In this document: positions 1-8,283 of the stretch, piece by piece | Position numbering within the stretch: position 1 is the stretch's first letter | Layout of the letters: each line of letters begins with the position of its first letter | Origin: a virus | DNA: 42,670 bases | Strand: one strand, 5' to 3' | IMG/VR virus record: IMGVR_UViG_3300025154_000189 | Span: 1-42,670 of that record | Notes under the pieces: model-generated | The model's database searches: none | What the model was told of the DNA's origin: nothing | What the model saw: only the letters and a program-made list of their open reading frames with translations | Translations under genes and position numbers: made by a program

Positions 1-78
1 AACTTTATTTAAACTACATTATTCAGTTATCAAAGACCGTATAAATTAATGGCAAATAATAGTAGTTTAAATAAAGTT
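1..78. repeat. 17-bp perfect inverted repeat
   Basis: Bases 1-17 (AACTTTATTTAAACTAC) are the exact reverse complement of 62-78, with 44 bp between the arms. It could be a terminator for an upstream gene outside the window, or part of the packaging region. There is no GC-rich stem or clear T-tract, so the terminator reading is weak. Confidence 0.55.
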
Positions 79-221
79 TGAGCTATTTGACGCAGTTAAT
101 TTATAATTTATTTATTTATTAAATATATTATATAACGTTTTGATTAAAAAGTAAATAGCTTTTTGAATAGCCGCAATATTAAAATTATTCTGAATAGTCT
201 GAATATTCTTAATAGCTTAAA

Positions 222-302
222 TATTCTGAGTATTCTGAGTATTCTGAGTATTCTGAGTATTCTGAGTATTCTGAGTATTCTGAGTATTCTGAGTATTCTG
301 AG
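222..302. repeat. Tandem 9-bp repeat, nine perfect units
   Basis: The unit TATTCTGAG occurs nine times head to tail from 222 to 302, with decayed units on both sides (TATTCTGAA at 303 and GAATATTCT-like words at 200-220 and 345-365). Units are direct and have no unique spacers, so this is not a CRISPR array. One frame reads as a monotonous Ile-Leu-Ser repeat, which I do not regard as a protein. Confidence 0.9.
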
Positions 303-322
303 TATTCTGAATATTCAGAATA
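303..322. repeat. 20-bp perfect palindrome abutting the 9-bp array
   Basis: TATTCTGAATATTCAGAATA at 303-322 equals its own reverse complement. It begins where the nine-unit array ends and is built from the same TATTCTGA word, so the array and an inverted copy meet here. This looks like a dimeric protein-binding site. Confidence 0.8.
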
Positions 323-420
323 TTCTTACAGGTCCAAAAATTGTCCGAATATTCTGAATATTCTGGCTACGCCTGGCGCGGTGTCGCAGAAGTAAAGCAA
401 CATTGAGATAAGCACAAGCA

Positions 421-476
421 GCGTCCAAGCATCATGGCGTCCAAGCATCATGGCGTCCAAGCATCATGGCGTCCAG
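421..476. repeat. Tandem 16-bp repeat, three units plus a partial
   Basis: GCGTCCAAGCATCATG is repeated at 421-436, 437-452 and 453-468, followed by a partial unit at 469-476. It is more GC-rich than its surroundings. It lies about 260 bp upstream of the small terminase gene and could be the small-subunit binding site; this is inference from position. Confidence 0.85.
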
Positions 477-693
477 ATAAATCCAAATATTGTAGATCCT
501 AAATAAGGCAATATTGTAGTTACGTATATACAAAAATAAAGCCAATATTTACACGTAGCACCTATTATTTACGTGTTAATAGTCCGTAAAATACTTTAAA
601 AGGCATTTATAAGGGCTATTATTATACTTACGCGCGGCAAGTACGTGAAAACCTTTTTATATCTACAATAGTAGTCTATAGCTCTACTATAGC

Positions 694-711
694 GCTGTAT
701 AACGTATAATA
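694..711 (+). promoter_or_regulatory. Promoter-like 18-bp motif, shared with 5602-5619
   Basis: GCTGTATAACGTATAATA contains a perfect TATAAT (705-710) and a TATAAC word. The identical 18-mer occurs at 5602-5619, and in both places it ends 22 bp before a start codon. No good -35 box is visible, so a phage-specific factor or an alternative role is possible. Confidence 0.5.
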
Positions 712-733
712 GTACTAAGGTGGTGAAAAATTT

Positions 734-1681
734 ATGAGTGATGCAGATACAGGTATAAGCAAGACTGAAGGCGATAAAAATGACCTAAGCATTACTACAA
801 CACTTATAGCTAAGCCGATTACAGAGTCCTTTGCAGGGTCTTTTACTAGCATTGTAGAGCGCAGTGACGATGTAAAGATTGAAGTCGAAATTGACTGTCC
901 GAGGTGTGGACAGCGTGGTATAGCAGATCATAGAAACAAACACATCTGTGTAAGTTGTGCTAAGACAGAAAATTCACTATACTCACACCGAAGGATGCAC
1001 CGAGACTGGGTTGCTATCGCCGCGGAATCGGGAATTGAATTGTGGGTACAGCAACCTGAAGAAACCCAGTGGGAATACACAGTCTGGGTTGCATACAGAG
1101 ATTCTTACCCAGGTAAGAAGCCCTCGTACAAGAGCGTAGCTGAGCAGTTGAGTACCACAGTTAATGCAGTGATGAAAATAGCACAGAGATGGTCCTTCCA
1201 GATGCGTATGCAAGCTTGGATGAGACATTGTGATGACATTACACTGCTACAGCGCCGCACTGAGATATTAGGTATGAATCAGGCCCACATCAACATGGCG
1301 TCCAGAATCAGAGAGAAGCTTGTAGATGCCATTGAGCTGATTAAACCGGCAGCGTTGGAGCCGAAGGACATTACGTCGCTGTTCAAACTCAGCGCGGAGC
1401 TGGAACGTAAAGCCAGAGTCGATACTATAGCACAGGATGAGATGGTGCGAGCTCTCACTACTGATAATGATAACCCTGCACTTAAAAAAACACAGACACC
1501 ACAATCAGACATGAAAGAGGTACTGCAAATATTGATGCAGACCGGGGCGCTGGGGCAAATTACACACGTCGGTATGAAGGAAACAAAGGAAATAAAGACA
1601 ACAACAGAGACAAAAGAGATAGAACTTGTAGATAATAATGGCAGAACTACCTCTATACAGCTTAATAGGGAGGCTACCTAA
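734..1681 (+). CDS. Terminase small subunit-like protein with N-terminal zinc ribbon
   Basis: This is probably the DNA-recognition subunit of the packaging motor. It is 315 aa. Residues about 55-76 carry CPRCGQ...CVSC, a zinc-ribbon pattern. Residues about 110-150 look like a helix-turn-helix (KPSYKSVAEQLSTTVNAVMK), and the rest is helical and charged, as expected for a multimer. It is the first gene of the structural operon and precedes an HNH nuclease and the large terminase, the standard packaging order. It overlaps the next start by one base (TAATG). The start ATG has AAGGTGGTG upstream. The assignment rests on context and the HTH; the length is larger than many small terminases. Confidence 0.7.
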   Translation: MSDADTGISKTEGDKNDLSITTTLIAKPITESFAGSFTSIVERSDDVKIEVEIDCPRCGQRGIADHRNKHICVSCAKTENSLYSHRRMHRDWVAIAAESGIELWVQQPEETQWEYTVWVAYRDSYPGKKPSYKSVAEQLSTTVNAVMKIAQRWSFQMRMQAWMRHCDDITLLQRRTEILGMNQAHINMASRIREKLVDAIELIKPAALEPKDITSLFKLSAELERKARVDTIAQDEMVRALTTDNDNPALKKTQTPQSDMKEVLQILMQTGALGQITHVGMKETKEIKTTTETKEIELVDNNGRTTSIQLNREAT

Positions 1682-2259
1682 TGGCTACCGGGCGTAAAAA
1701 TAGGACACGTAACGTTGCAAAGATGCACGGAGGCTTCCAGTCAGTTACAGTCGTTGAAGACGGAATCGTGTATCGCACGTGCGCGTTCTGTGGTGAGAAG
1801 AAGATTATTTCCGATTTTCCTAAGAATGGAACCAATATTGTAGGTGAACCAGAGTACAGAACAGACTGTAAAGTGTGCTACAACGTGCGTCGTAAGGCGA
1901 ATAACAGTCGGTCACGGAAGCACCATAGCGATTTCATAGGTGGGATGAAGCGCCGCGGCGAGGATGATGCAGACTTTACGCACCAAGAGTGGAAAGAGTG
2001 TTTGATCTTCTTCGGTGGGGAGTGTGCGTACTGTGGAGGAACGCCGCGGCGAGGTCAGCGATTGACTCGTGATCACCTTGAGTCTGTTGCGAGCGGTGGT
2101 TTGACCACGCAGTCGAATATAGTACCGGCTTGTAGTTCATGTAACAGCTCGAAGGGAGCAGATGACTTCAAGGACTGGTTTATGGGTCAGTCGTTCTTCA
2201 GTCAGGAGCGACTGAACATGATCTTTAAGTGGAGAACCGTTATAAGGCAGGTAGATTAA
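1681..2259 (+). CDS. HNH endonuclease
   Basis: A 192-aa treble-clef nuclease. An N-terminal zinc site (CAFCGEKK...CKVC, about residues 36-66) is followed by the HNH core: CAYCGG at about 119, the catalytic RDHLES near 131-136, then CSSCNSSKG near 152. The Asp-His pair and four cysteines are intact, so it should be active. HNH proteins next to terminase genes assist packaging cleavage in several cos phages (HK97 gp74 type). Lying between the two terminase genes here, that role is more likely than a free-standing homing enzyme, though homing cannot be excluded. Confidence 0.88.
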   Translation: MATGRKNRTRNVAKMHGGFQSVTVVEDGIVYRTCAFCGEKKIISDFPKNGTNIVGEPEYRTDCKVCYNVRRKANNSRSRKHHSDFIGGMKRRGEDDADFTHQEWKECLIFFGGECAYCGGTPRRGQRLTRDHLESVASGGLTTQSNIVPACSSCNSSKGADDFKDWFMGQSFFSQERLNMIFKWRTVIRQVD

Positions 2260-2261
2260 GT

Positions 2262-3635
2262 ATGTTAGATATACAGACTCTTGGTGATAGTGACGTATCA
2301 GCGCTGCAACGCGCTCTGACACCACGATTGACAAGGTATATACCCTTCGACCCGACGCCGAAGCAACGTGCCTTTCTGTTGATGAACGCCATACGTGAAA
2401 TTCTGTATGGCGGCGCAGCAGGAGGAGGTAAATCGGTATCACAACTTATGGCTGCATTACAATTTGTAGATATACCAGGTTACTCTGCTATTCTGTTTCG
2501 TAAAACGTACGCTGACTTGGCCTTGCCAGGTGCCTTGATTGATATATCTAAACAATGGTTAATGCCATTCGTAGAGGCAAGGGAAGTTAAATGGTCTGAA
2601 AAAGAAAAACAATATGTTTTTCCTTCTAACGCAACACTAAACTTCGGATACCTTGAGTCTGCTAATGATTGTTATAGGTACCAAGGCGCTGAGTTCCAGT
2701 ATATAGGTATGGACGAAGTAACACATATCGACCCAGCTAACTACAGGTATTTATTCTCCAGGCTACGTAAACCTAAGGCATTGAATGTACCGCTTAGGTT
2801 TAGGGCCACCGCAAATCCTGGCGGTCAGTTCGGTGAGTACTACTACCAAAGATTCTTTGTAGATGGTAAGGATAGGGGTCGTGTATTTATCGGAGCGGGT
2901 ATCGATGATAATCCGCACTTAGATGCTGAGGCCTATAAAGAGTCTCTTGATGAGTTAGACCCAGTTACACGTGAACAACTGTTGAATGGTAATTGGCAAA
3001 TCAAAGCTGCCGGTGACTTATTTAATAGACATTGGTACACAATTATACCACCTACTGATATTCCGCATAACGCGAGACGCGTTAGGTTCTGGGACATGGC
3101 ATCAACCGATCCTTCTAAACGTAAAGGTCGCGACAAGCGAGCACCGGACTGGACTGTAGGTTTTAAACTTGCGTACCATCAGGGTTTGTATTGGATTGAA
3201 GATATTGAGCGTGTGCAGAAGATGCCACACGATGTTGAAGAGATAATTAAAATGACTGCCCAGCTAGATGGTTATAGTTGTATGATACGCATGGAGAAAG
3301 AACCAGGCAGTTCAGGTGACATCACTATAGACCATTATGCCCGTAATGTAGTACCTGGGTACGATTTTGTAGGTGTAGCGTCGACAGGTTCAAAAGTTGA
3401 GCGTTCTAGAACTGCATCAGCCGCATCACAATCAGGTAGAGTATTTATTTCACAAAGGTGTAGAAATATACTACAGTTCTTTGATGAGGCTGATACATTT
3501 CCGTATGGTATAAAGGATGATACAGTAGACGCATTTTCAGGTGCTTTCAATACATTTAGGAATGTAGCACTGCTAAGGCCTCCATCAGGCGTAAAGAAAG
3601 CAGGGGGTAGTCATTGGTCTAAACTTAATAGATAG
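2262..3635 (+). CDS. terL: Terminase large subunit (packaging ATPase and nuclease)
   Basis: The motor that translocates DNA into the prohead and cuts it. It is 457 aa from ATG 2262. Walker A is GGAAGGGKS at residues 50-58. Walker B with the catalytic glutamate is YIGMDE (D151, E152). The C-terminal RNase H-like nuclease begins at RFWDMA (D278) and contains the late acidic DDTVDAF element near residue 420. I chose ATG 2262, preceded by AAGGCAGGT, over an in-frame GTG at 2229 that has no ribosome site and would overlap the HNH gene by 31 bases. Length and motif order are typical of phage TerL. Confidence 0.95.
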   Translation: MLDIQTLGDSDVSALQRALTPRLTRYIPFDPTPKQRAFLLMNAIREILYGGAAGGGKSVSQLMAALQFVDIPGYSAILFRKTYADLALPGALIDISKQWLMPFVEAREVKWSEKEKQYVFPSNATLNFGYLESANDCYRYQGAEFQYIGMDEVTHIDPANYRYLFSRLRKPKALNVPLRFRATANPGGQFGEYYYQRFFVDGKDRGRVFIGAGIDDNPHLDAEAYKESLDELDPVTREQLLNGNWQIKAAGDLFNRHWYTIIPPTDIPHNARRVRFWDMASTDPSKRKGRDKRAPDWTVGFKLAYHQGLYWIEDIERVQKMPHDVEEIIKMTAQLDGYSCMIRMEKEPGSSGDITIDHYARNVVPGYDFVGVASTGSKVERSRTASAASQSGRVFISQRCRNILQFFDEADTFPYGIKDDTVDAFSGAFNTFRNVALLRPPSGVKKAGGSHWSKLNR

Positions 3636-3646
3636 GAGGTTATGAA

Positions 3647-5044
3647 GTGCCTAGGAACTACAATCTTAAACAACTTGGTACAACAGGTCTTAAGAGGTAC
3701 GGACCGTATGTATATGAAGAGTTCCTACCTGAGTTACGTTGGCCAAGAGCCGGAAAGATATATCAAGAAATGGCAGATAATGATGCAGTAATAGGATCGG
3801 TGTTGTACCTTGCAGAGATGCTTATAAGAGGAGTAAGTTGGTCTGTTAAGCCAGCTGGCACAAGCAGCGCTGACTTAGCTGCCGCCGAGTTTCTTAAGAG
3901 TTGTATGGATGATATGGATATGTCGTGGGCTAACGTAATTTCAGAGATATTGTCAATGTTTACGTACGGCTTTAGTTTTCATGAGATTGTGTACAAAGTA
4001 AGAAGAGGTCCGTATGAGTCTAACAGCAAGTACCGTAGCAAGTATACAGACGGTAAAATTGCGTGGCGTAGATTGCCTATTCGTGCGCAAGTATCGTTAC
4101 ATGAATGGACGTTCGATGAAGAAGGCGATGTTACTGAATTTGTTCAATTAGCTGAACCTGACTATAAAATTGTCCATATACCAATGTCTAGAGGGTTACT
4201 GTTTAGAACAAAAATAAATAAAGATAACCCTGAAGGCAGATCATTGCTAAGGAATGCGTATAGGTCTTGGTTCTTCAAAAAGCATTTTGAAGAAATAGAG
4301 GGTATAGGCATTGAACGAGACCTTGCCGGTTTTCCAGTATTAACAGCGCCACAGAACTTAGATCTGTGGAATCCAGACGATCCTGAAATGGTTGTACTTA
4401 AGCAAAGAGCTGAAGATATTGTATCTTCAGTAAGACGTGATAGCGAAGAAGGTTTGTTATTACCGTTTGGTTGGGAACTTAAGTTACTTACATCAGGTTC
4501 TTCACGGCAAATTGACATAGGATCTACAATTGATAGGTACGATAATAGAATAGCAATAACTATGCTGTCTGATATCATATTGATTGGTGGCAATCAGTCA
4601 GGTTCTTTTGCATTAACTGACGCAAAGCAGTCAATGCTAGCCGCTGCATTACAGTCACAACTATCTAACATAGCTGATGTATTTAATGCAAAAGCAGTAC
4701 CTGACTTATTTAGATTTAACAATTTCAGTGATACTACAGAGTATCCGATTATTATTCCTGGACAAATACAGACACCTACATTTAAGGAACTTGCGCTTAT
4801 GTTAAGAGCAATGGGTCTAAACATAGCCGGTGACATAGAACTACAAAACTTCCTTAGGCATGTTCTTAGTTTACCTGGACTTGATGTTGATACTTTCAGT
4901 AAAACATACTTACCGCAACTTAAAAAGAATGATAGTACGGTGCCTGGTAAAGGTGCTGATGCAGGTAAAGGAAGTAAGGAGGACGATACTGCAGAAAATG
5001 ATTTTGAGCAGAACGATATGAATCACACTGGGGGCGGTAATTAA
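3647..5044 (+). CDS. Portal protein (DUF935 / Mu gp29-like)
   Basis: Forms the dodecameric vertex ring through which DNA enters and leaves. It is 465 aa and starts at GTG 3647, six bases after a perfect AGGAGGT. Features of the family include the early stretch with IGSVLYLAEMLIRGVSW, the FTYGFSFHEIVYK segment near residue 105, and the helical LTDAKQSMLAAALQSQLSN segment near 325. The C-terminus is acidic and low complexity. It directly follows terL and precedes the protease, the usual order. DUF935 is my best family guess; the portal role is well supported by position and pattern. Confidence 0.88.
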   Translation: MPRNYNLKQLGTTGLKRYGPYVYEEFLPELRWPRAGKIYQEMADNDAVIGSVLYLAEMLIRGVSWSVKPAGTSSADLAAAEFLKSCMDDMDMSWANVISEILSMFTYGFSFHEIVYKVRRGPYESNSKYRSKYTDGKIAWRRLPIRAQVSLHEWTFDEEGDVTEFVQLAEPDYKIVHIPMSRGLLFRTKINKDNPEGRSLLRNAYRSWFFKKHFEEIEGIGIERDLAGFPVLTAPQNLDLWNPDDPEMVVLKQRAEDIVSSVRRDSEEGLLLPFGWELKLLTSGSSRQIDIGSTIDRYDNRIAITMLSDIILIGGNQSGSFALTDAKQSMLAAALQSQLSNIADVFNAKAVPDLFRFNNFSDTTEYPIIIPGQIQTPTFKELALMLRAMGLNIAGDIELQNFLRHVLSLPGLDVDTFSKTYLPQLKKNDSTVPGKGADAGKGSKEDDTAENDFEQNDMNHTGGGN

Positions 5045-5045
5045 G

Positions 5046-5582
5046 ATGGCTGTTGTAGTTACTTCTAGAAGCTTTAGTGACAACAAGACATCGTCAGTGT
5101 ACCTTGAAAACGGTGATAGTGTGTATATTGATGAGTACAACAATACAAGAGTTGAACACTACACTAACGTTGATGATGCAGATCTTAATGTTGCAATTGA
5201 CTTTGCAATAACAAAGTCAAACGAAGAAAAGGGTCTTATAAGCGGTTGGGCCAGCGTCGCTATTAATGCGGATGGTTCTTTACCGCTAGATTGGGAAGAT
5301 GACGTTATAAGTCCAGATGTACTAGAAAAAGCCGCAATAGACTTTATGATTGATTATCGTGACAGCGGCGAAGTGCATAAAGGTACTAGTAAAGGTGTTG
5401 TTGTTGAATCAATTGTGTTTACAAAAGATAAACAGCAAGCTATCGGTATACCAGAAGGTACTGTACCTGAGGGATGGTTTATAACTGTTAAAACTTCTGA
5501 CAGTGATATACTTGCTAAAGTTAAGAGCGGTGAATACAAAATGTTTTCAATACAAGGTGCCGCCAAACGTGTTAAAATTTAA
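5046..5582 (+). CDS. XkdF-like putative prohead serine protease
   Basis: 178 aa. The segment from about residue 45 on (KGLISGWASV, then HKGT, then SIQGAAKRV) matches the pattern of the XkdF family (Peptidase_S78_2), phage maturation proteases that trim scaffold and capsid. The His of VHKGT and the Ser of FSIQG are the likely catalytic pair. The first 40 residues are poorly conserved. It begins two bases after the portal stop codon and is followed by a scaffold-like gene and capsid genes, which fits head maturation. The protease family is recognised from motif memory, so moderate confidence. Confidence 0.75.
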   Translation: MAVVVTSRSFSDNKTSSVYLENGDSVYIDEYNNTRVEHYTNVDDADLNVAIDFAITKSNEEKGLISGWASVAINADGSLPLDWEDDVISPDVLEKAAIDFMIDYRDSGEVHKGTSKGVVVESIVFTKDKQQAIGIPEGTVPEGWFITVKTSDSDILAKVKSGEYKMFSIQGAAKRVKI

Positions 5583-5601
5583 AGTTTAGTTATAATTTTT
5601 G

Positions 5602-5619
5602 GCTGTATAACGTATAATA
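5602..5619 (+). promoter_or_regulatory. Promoter-like 18-bp motif, second copy
   Basis: Identical to 694-711, with TATAAT at 5613-5618. It sits in the only notable gap (5583-5640) within the early head genes and ends 22 bp before ATG 5641. A weak -35-like TTATAA lies 17 bp upstream of the TATAAT. It could give extra transcription of the scaffold and capsid genes. Confidence 0.5.
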
Positions 5620-5640
5620 ATATAAGAGAGGTTGAGTAGT

Positions 5641-6474
5641 ATGCCTAATATCATTGTTGGCCTGGTGGTCGACAGAGTTGATTTTGTTGATGAAGGAGCC
5701 AACTCTGCCGCTTTCATAAAAATGTATAAAAGAAGGGAGAAAGACGATATGGACCTTGAAGAGGTTTTAGCTAAGCTTAAGCCTGAACACGCTGAAGTTG
5801 TAAAAGCAGAAATTGCAAAGCAAACAGCCAATGTAGATACATTAACTGTTGCGTTAAACACTGCTAATGACACTATCAGTACAGTAAATAAGGAACTTAC
5901 TGCTGCTAAAGATACCATTGTGCATGTGCAAGACGAGTTAAAAGTTGCAAAAGCTAAGCAAAAATGTGAATGTGCTGGTGAAGCAGATGGTGAAGGTATT
6001 TGTAAAGCGTGTGGGCTTAAGAAAGAAAAAAGCAGTGCATCATTTGATGAAACTGAAGTAATGAAAGGAATGCCTGAGCAGGCGCGTGAGTTATTCATTA
6101 AAATGCGCGATCAGAAAAATGCTGCTGAGGAATCTTTACGTAAGGAAAAACTCGAGAAGCAACACAGTGATGCCGTAGCTAAAGCATCCGCATTAAAGGC
6201 ACTGCCTGTAGATAACGCAAAGCTGATTGAGATTTGTAAAAAGGGCGATCAAGACGTTATCGACGTTCTTACTACTGTAAGTGCGGCTATTGATGGTGTT
6301 GTACTTAAAGAAGTAGGCGGCACGCACAGCACTGGTGGCACCGATGCCTGGTCTAAAATCGAAGCTAAGGCTGCAGAAGTTGCTAAGCGTGATAATATTA
6401 CTAAACAAAAAGCAGTTAGTGTTGTTATTAAGGAATGTCCGGAGTTGTATAAAGAGTACCTGAATAGAGGATAA
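5641..6474 (+). CDS. Putative head scaffolding protein
   Basis: 277 aa. The N-terminus (VDRVDFVDEGANSAAFIK) resembles the tail segment found in phage protease/scaffold proteins. Residues about 40-110 form a heptad-rich coiled coil, followed by a zinc-like CECAGEADGEGICKACG segment near 116 and a second helical charged region. Such a helical, charged protein between protease and capsid is typically the scaffold. ATG 5641 is used, nine bases after AGAGAGG; the in-frame TTG at 5632 is too close to that site. The scaffold role is inferred from position and composition, not from a signature motif. Confidence 0.65.
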   Translation: MPNIIVGLVVDRVDFVDEGANSAAFIKMYKRREKDDMDLEEVLAKLKPEHAEVVKAEIAKQTANVDTLTVALNTANDTISTVNKELTAAKDTIVHVQDELKVAKAKQKCECAGEADGEGICKACGLKKEKSSASFDETEVMKGMPEQARELFIKMRDQKNAAEESLRKEKLEKQHSDAVAKASALKALPVDNAKLIEICKKGDQDVIDVLTTVSAAIDGVVLKEVGGTHSTGGTDAWSKIEAKAAEVAKRDNITKQKAVSVVIKECPELYKEYLNRG

Positions 6475-6522
6475 GTACAGTGAGTGCTATACTGACTGTA
6501 AATAAGTGGAGGTGTAAAACTA

Positions 6523-7281
6523 ATGACAGTGTTTGAAATACCTAATCTTCGCTTTAGTGGTGTAGCTGCCGCTACTGTTAGGAGGTATAGGTTCGTTAAA
6601 GTTGATGCAAATGGCCTGATCGTGCAAGCTGGTTTAGGTGAAGCATCTATAGGTGCCACAAGAAATGAAGCCGCTATTGATCAAGCGGTTGAAATTAACG
6701 ATGGTATTGCCATTGTTGAAGCAAGTGCAGCAATTGCAGCTGGTGCACAGGTTCAAGCTGCTGCCGATGGTAAAGCTGTTACAGCTACTACTGGTGGTGT
6801 AGTGTTAGGTATCGTTCTTGTAGGGGCGGCTGCAGCTGGTCAATTTTGTACTGTTAAAATGCCTACAGGTGTTAAAGGTGCCGCCGGTGACGTAATTGTT
6901 CCATTGTTCTATCAAGGAACAGACTTAGCAGCGGGTGCTGACCTCACTGCAGTAGCTTTTGGGTCGTGTCCAGTAGGTTATACTGCCACGGTTGTTTCTG
7001 CCCAAGTAATTTCGCAGGGTACCGCAGCAGGTATTGATGATGCTAATACTTCTGCTTTTGTCATAAAGAAAGGCACTGACACAGTTGCATCAGTGACGTT
7101 TAATACTGCCGTAGCATTCCCCGCAGCTGCTGCTGCACAAGCTTTAACTTTAAGCGCTACGCCTGCAAATCTTGCATTAGTTGCCGGTGACAGCCTTACA
7201 ATTGCTGTAACAAATGGCGCTACCGCTAATTTACCGCTATACCTTGTTCAAGTAATGTTGAAGCTTGAACCCGCTGCATAA
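6523..7281 (+). CDS. Capsid decoration/cement protein (DUF2190-like N-terminal domain)
   Basis: 252 aa, Ala/Val/Gly-rich and largely beta. Residues 1-110 follow the pattern of DUF2190 capsid-cement proteins (RRYRFVKVDANGLIVQAG ... GVVLGIVLVGAAAAGQ). Residues about 125-250 form a second beta domain, probably exposed on the capsid surface. It lies directly before the major capsid gene, the usual place for a decoration protein. The start ATG follows GGAGGTG. The two-domain build is longer than simple DUF2190 proteins of about 110 aa, so the C-terminal part is likely an added head-surface module. Confidence 0.72.
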   Translation: MTVFEIPNLRFSGVAAATVRRYRFVKVDANGLIVQAGLGEASIGATRNEAAIDQAVEINDGIAIVEASAAIAAGAQVQAAADGKAVTATTGGVVLGIVLVGAAAAGQFCTVKMPTGVKGAAGDVIVPLFYQGTDLAAGADLTAVAFGSCPVGYTATVVSAQVISQGTAAGIDDANTSAFVIKKGTDTVASVTFNTAVAFPAAAAAQALTLSATPANLALVAGDSLTIAVTNGATANLPLYLVQVMLKLEPAA

Positions 7282-7305
7282 TTTTAGAGAGGAGGGCTAA
7301 AACTA

Positions 7306-8283
7306 ATGCCTAAAATGCAAGATGCTCATGTAGATAGAGCGCTTACAAACGTATCAGTAGCTTATTTACAGGATGCAAGTGCTTTCATAGCTGATAAAGT
7401 ATTTCCTGTTATACCTGTAAAACGCCAATCTGATATGTACTATATCTACAATAAAGGTGACTTCATGCGTGACGAAGCTGCTGTACGAGCAGCCAGTACA
7501 GAGTCCGCCGGTGGCGATTACGGTGTTGAGGCATCAACTCCGTACTACTGCAAAAAGCACGCATTCCATAAAGATATTTCTCCTGAGGACCGCACTAACT
7601 ACGATGAGCCTTTAGATGCTGATCAAGACGCAACTGACTTTGTAACACAGAAAATGCTTATTCGTCGTGAGATGGAATGGGCAACAAAGTACTTTGGTAC
7701 AGGTATCTGGGGAACTGAATGGGCCGGTACCGCGTCTAATCCAGGCGCTAACCAGTTGTTACACTGGAGTGATGATGCTTCAAATCCTATTAAAGATGTT
7801 ACAGATGCAGGCGTTACAATGGCAGGTGAAACCGGTTTCAAGCCTAATGTATTTGTATTGTCACCTGTAGTTTTCAATGCACTGAAAAACCATCCCGATA
7901 TTCTTGACAGAATAAAGTACACACAAAAAGGTATCGTAACCGCTGATTTGCTCGCAACACTGTTTGAAGTAGAAAGAGTTGTTGTAGCATGGTCAGTTGT
8001 AAACTCTGCCGCTAAAGGCGCTACAGACAGCATCGGCTTTATTATGGGTAAACATGCATTACTATGTTACGCTAACCAGAAACCTGGTCTTCGTAAGCCT
8101 TCCGCAGGCTATATCTTTGCATGGACTGGTCTAGAAGGCGCTGGCGCTTATGGTAACAGAATTGTACGTTTGCCGATGGACTTGCTCGGCCTCGGTACAG
8201 AGCGTATCGAAGGTGAGATTGCTTTCGATGCTAAACAAATATGTGCTGACCTTGGTACATTCTTTAAGGATATTGTTGCGTAA
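7306..8283 (+). CDS. Major capsid protein
   Basis: 325 aa, forming the icosahedral shell, probably with the HK97 fold. Recognisable features are the N-terminal LTNVSVAYLQDASAFIADKV, a KVFPVIPVKRQSDMYYIY stretch, the long helix DFVTQKMLIRREMEWATKYF near residues 106-125, and a C-terminal LDLLGL...IEGEI segment. No long N-terminal delta domain is obvious, which agrees with a separate scaffold gene. The ribosome site GAGAGGAGGG is one of the strongest in the window, as expected for an abundant protein. Position after scaffold and decoration genes supports the call. Confidence 0.88.
   Translation: MPKMQDAHVDRALTNVSVAYLQDASAFIADKVFPVIPVKRQSDMYYIYNKGDFMRDEAAVRAASTESAGGDYGVEASTPYYCKKHAFHKDISPEDRTNYDEPLDADQDATDFVTQKMLIRREMEWATKYFGTGIWGTEWAGTASNPGANQLLHWSDDASNPIKDVTDAGVTMAGETGFKPNVFVLSPVVFNALKNHPDILDRIKYTQKGIVTADLLATLFEVERVVVAWSVVNSAAKGATDSIGFIMGKHALLCYANQKPGLRKPSAGYIFAWTGLEGAGAYGNRIVRLPMDLLGLGTERIEGEIAFDAKQICADLGTFFKDIVA

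Larger units (their letters stand above)
1..733. other. Non-coding leader region upstream of small terminase (candidate cos/pac region)
   Basis: No credible gene is present: the only open frame (163-357) is a translation of the 9-bp tandem repeat. The stretch holds a 17-bp inverted repeat at 1-78, the 9-bp repeat array at 222-302, a 20-bp palindrome at 303-322, a 16-bp repeat array at 421-476 and a promoter-like motif at 694-711. In many cos and pac phages the packaging site lies just upstream of the small terminase gene and carries repeats that the small subunit binds. That position is why I infer a packaging role; the sequence alone does not prove it. Confidence 0.5.

Noticed and set aside
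163-357. 64-aa open frame rich in Ile-Leu-Ser
   Set aside because: It is only a translation of the 9-bp tandem repeat and has no ribosome site.
222-476. Possible CRISPR array
   Set aside because: Units of 9 and 16 bp are directly adjacent without spacers, and no cas genes are present.
2229-2261. GTG 2229 as start of the large terminase
   Set aside because: No ribosome site, and it would overlap the HNH gene; ATG 2262 has AAGGCAGGT upstream.
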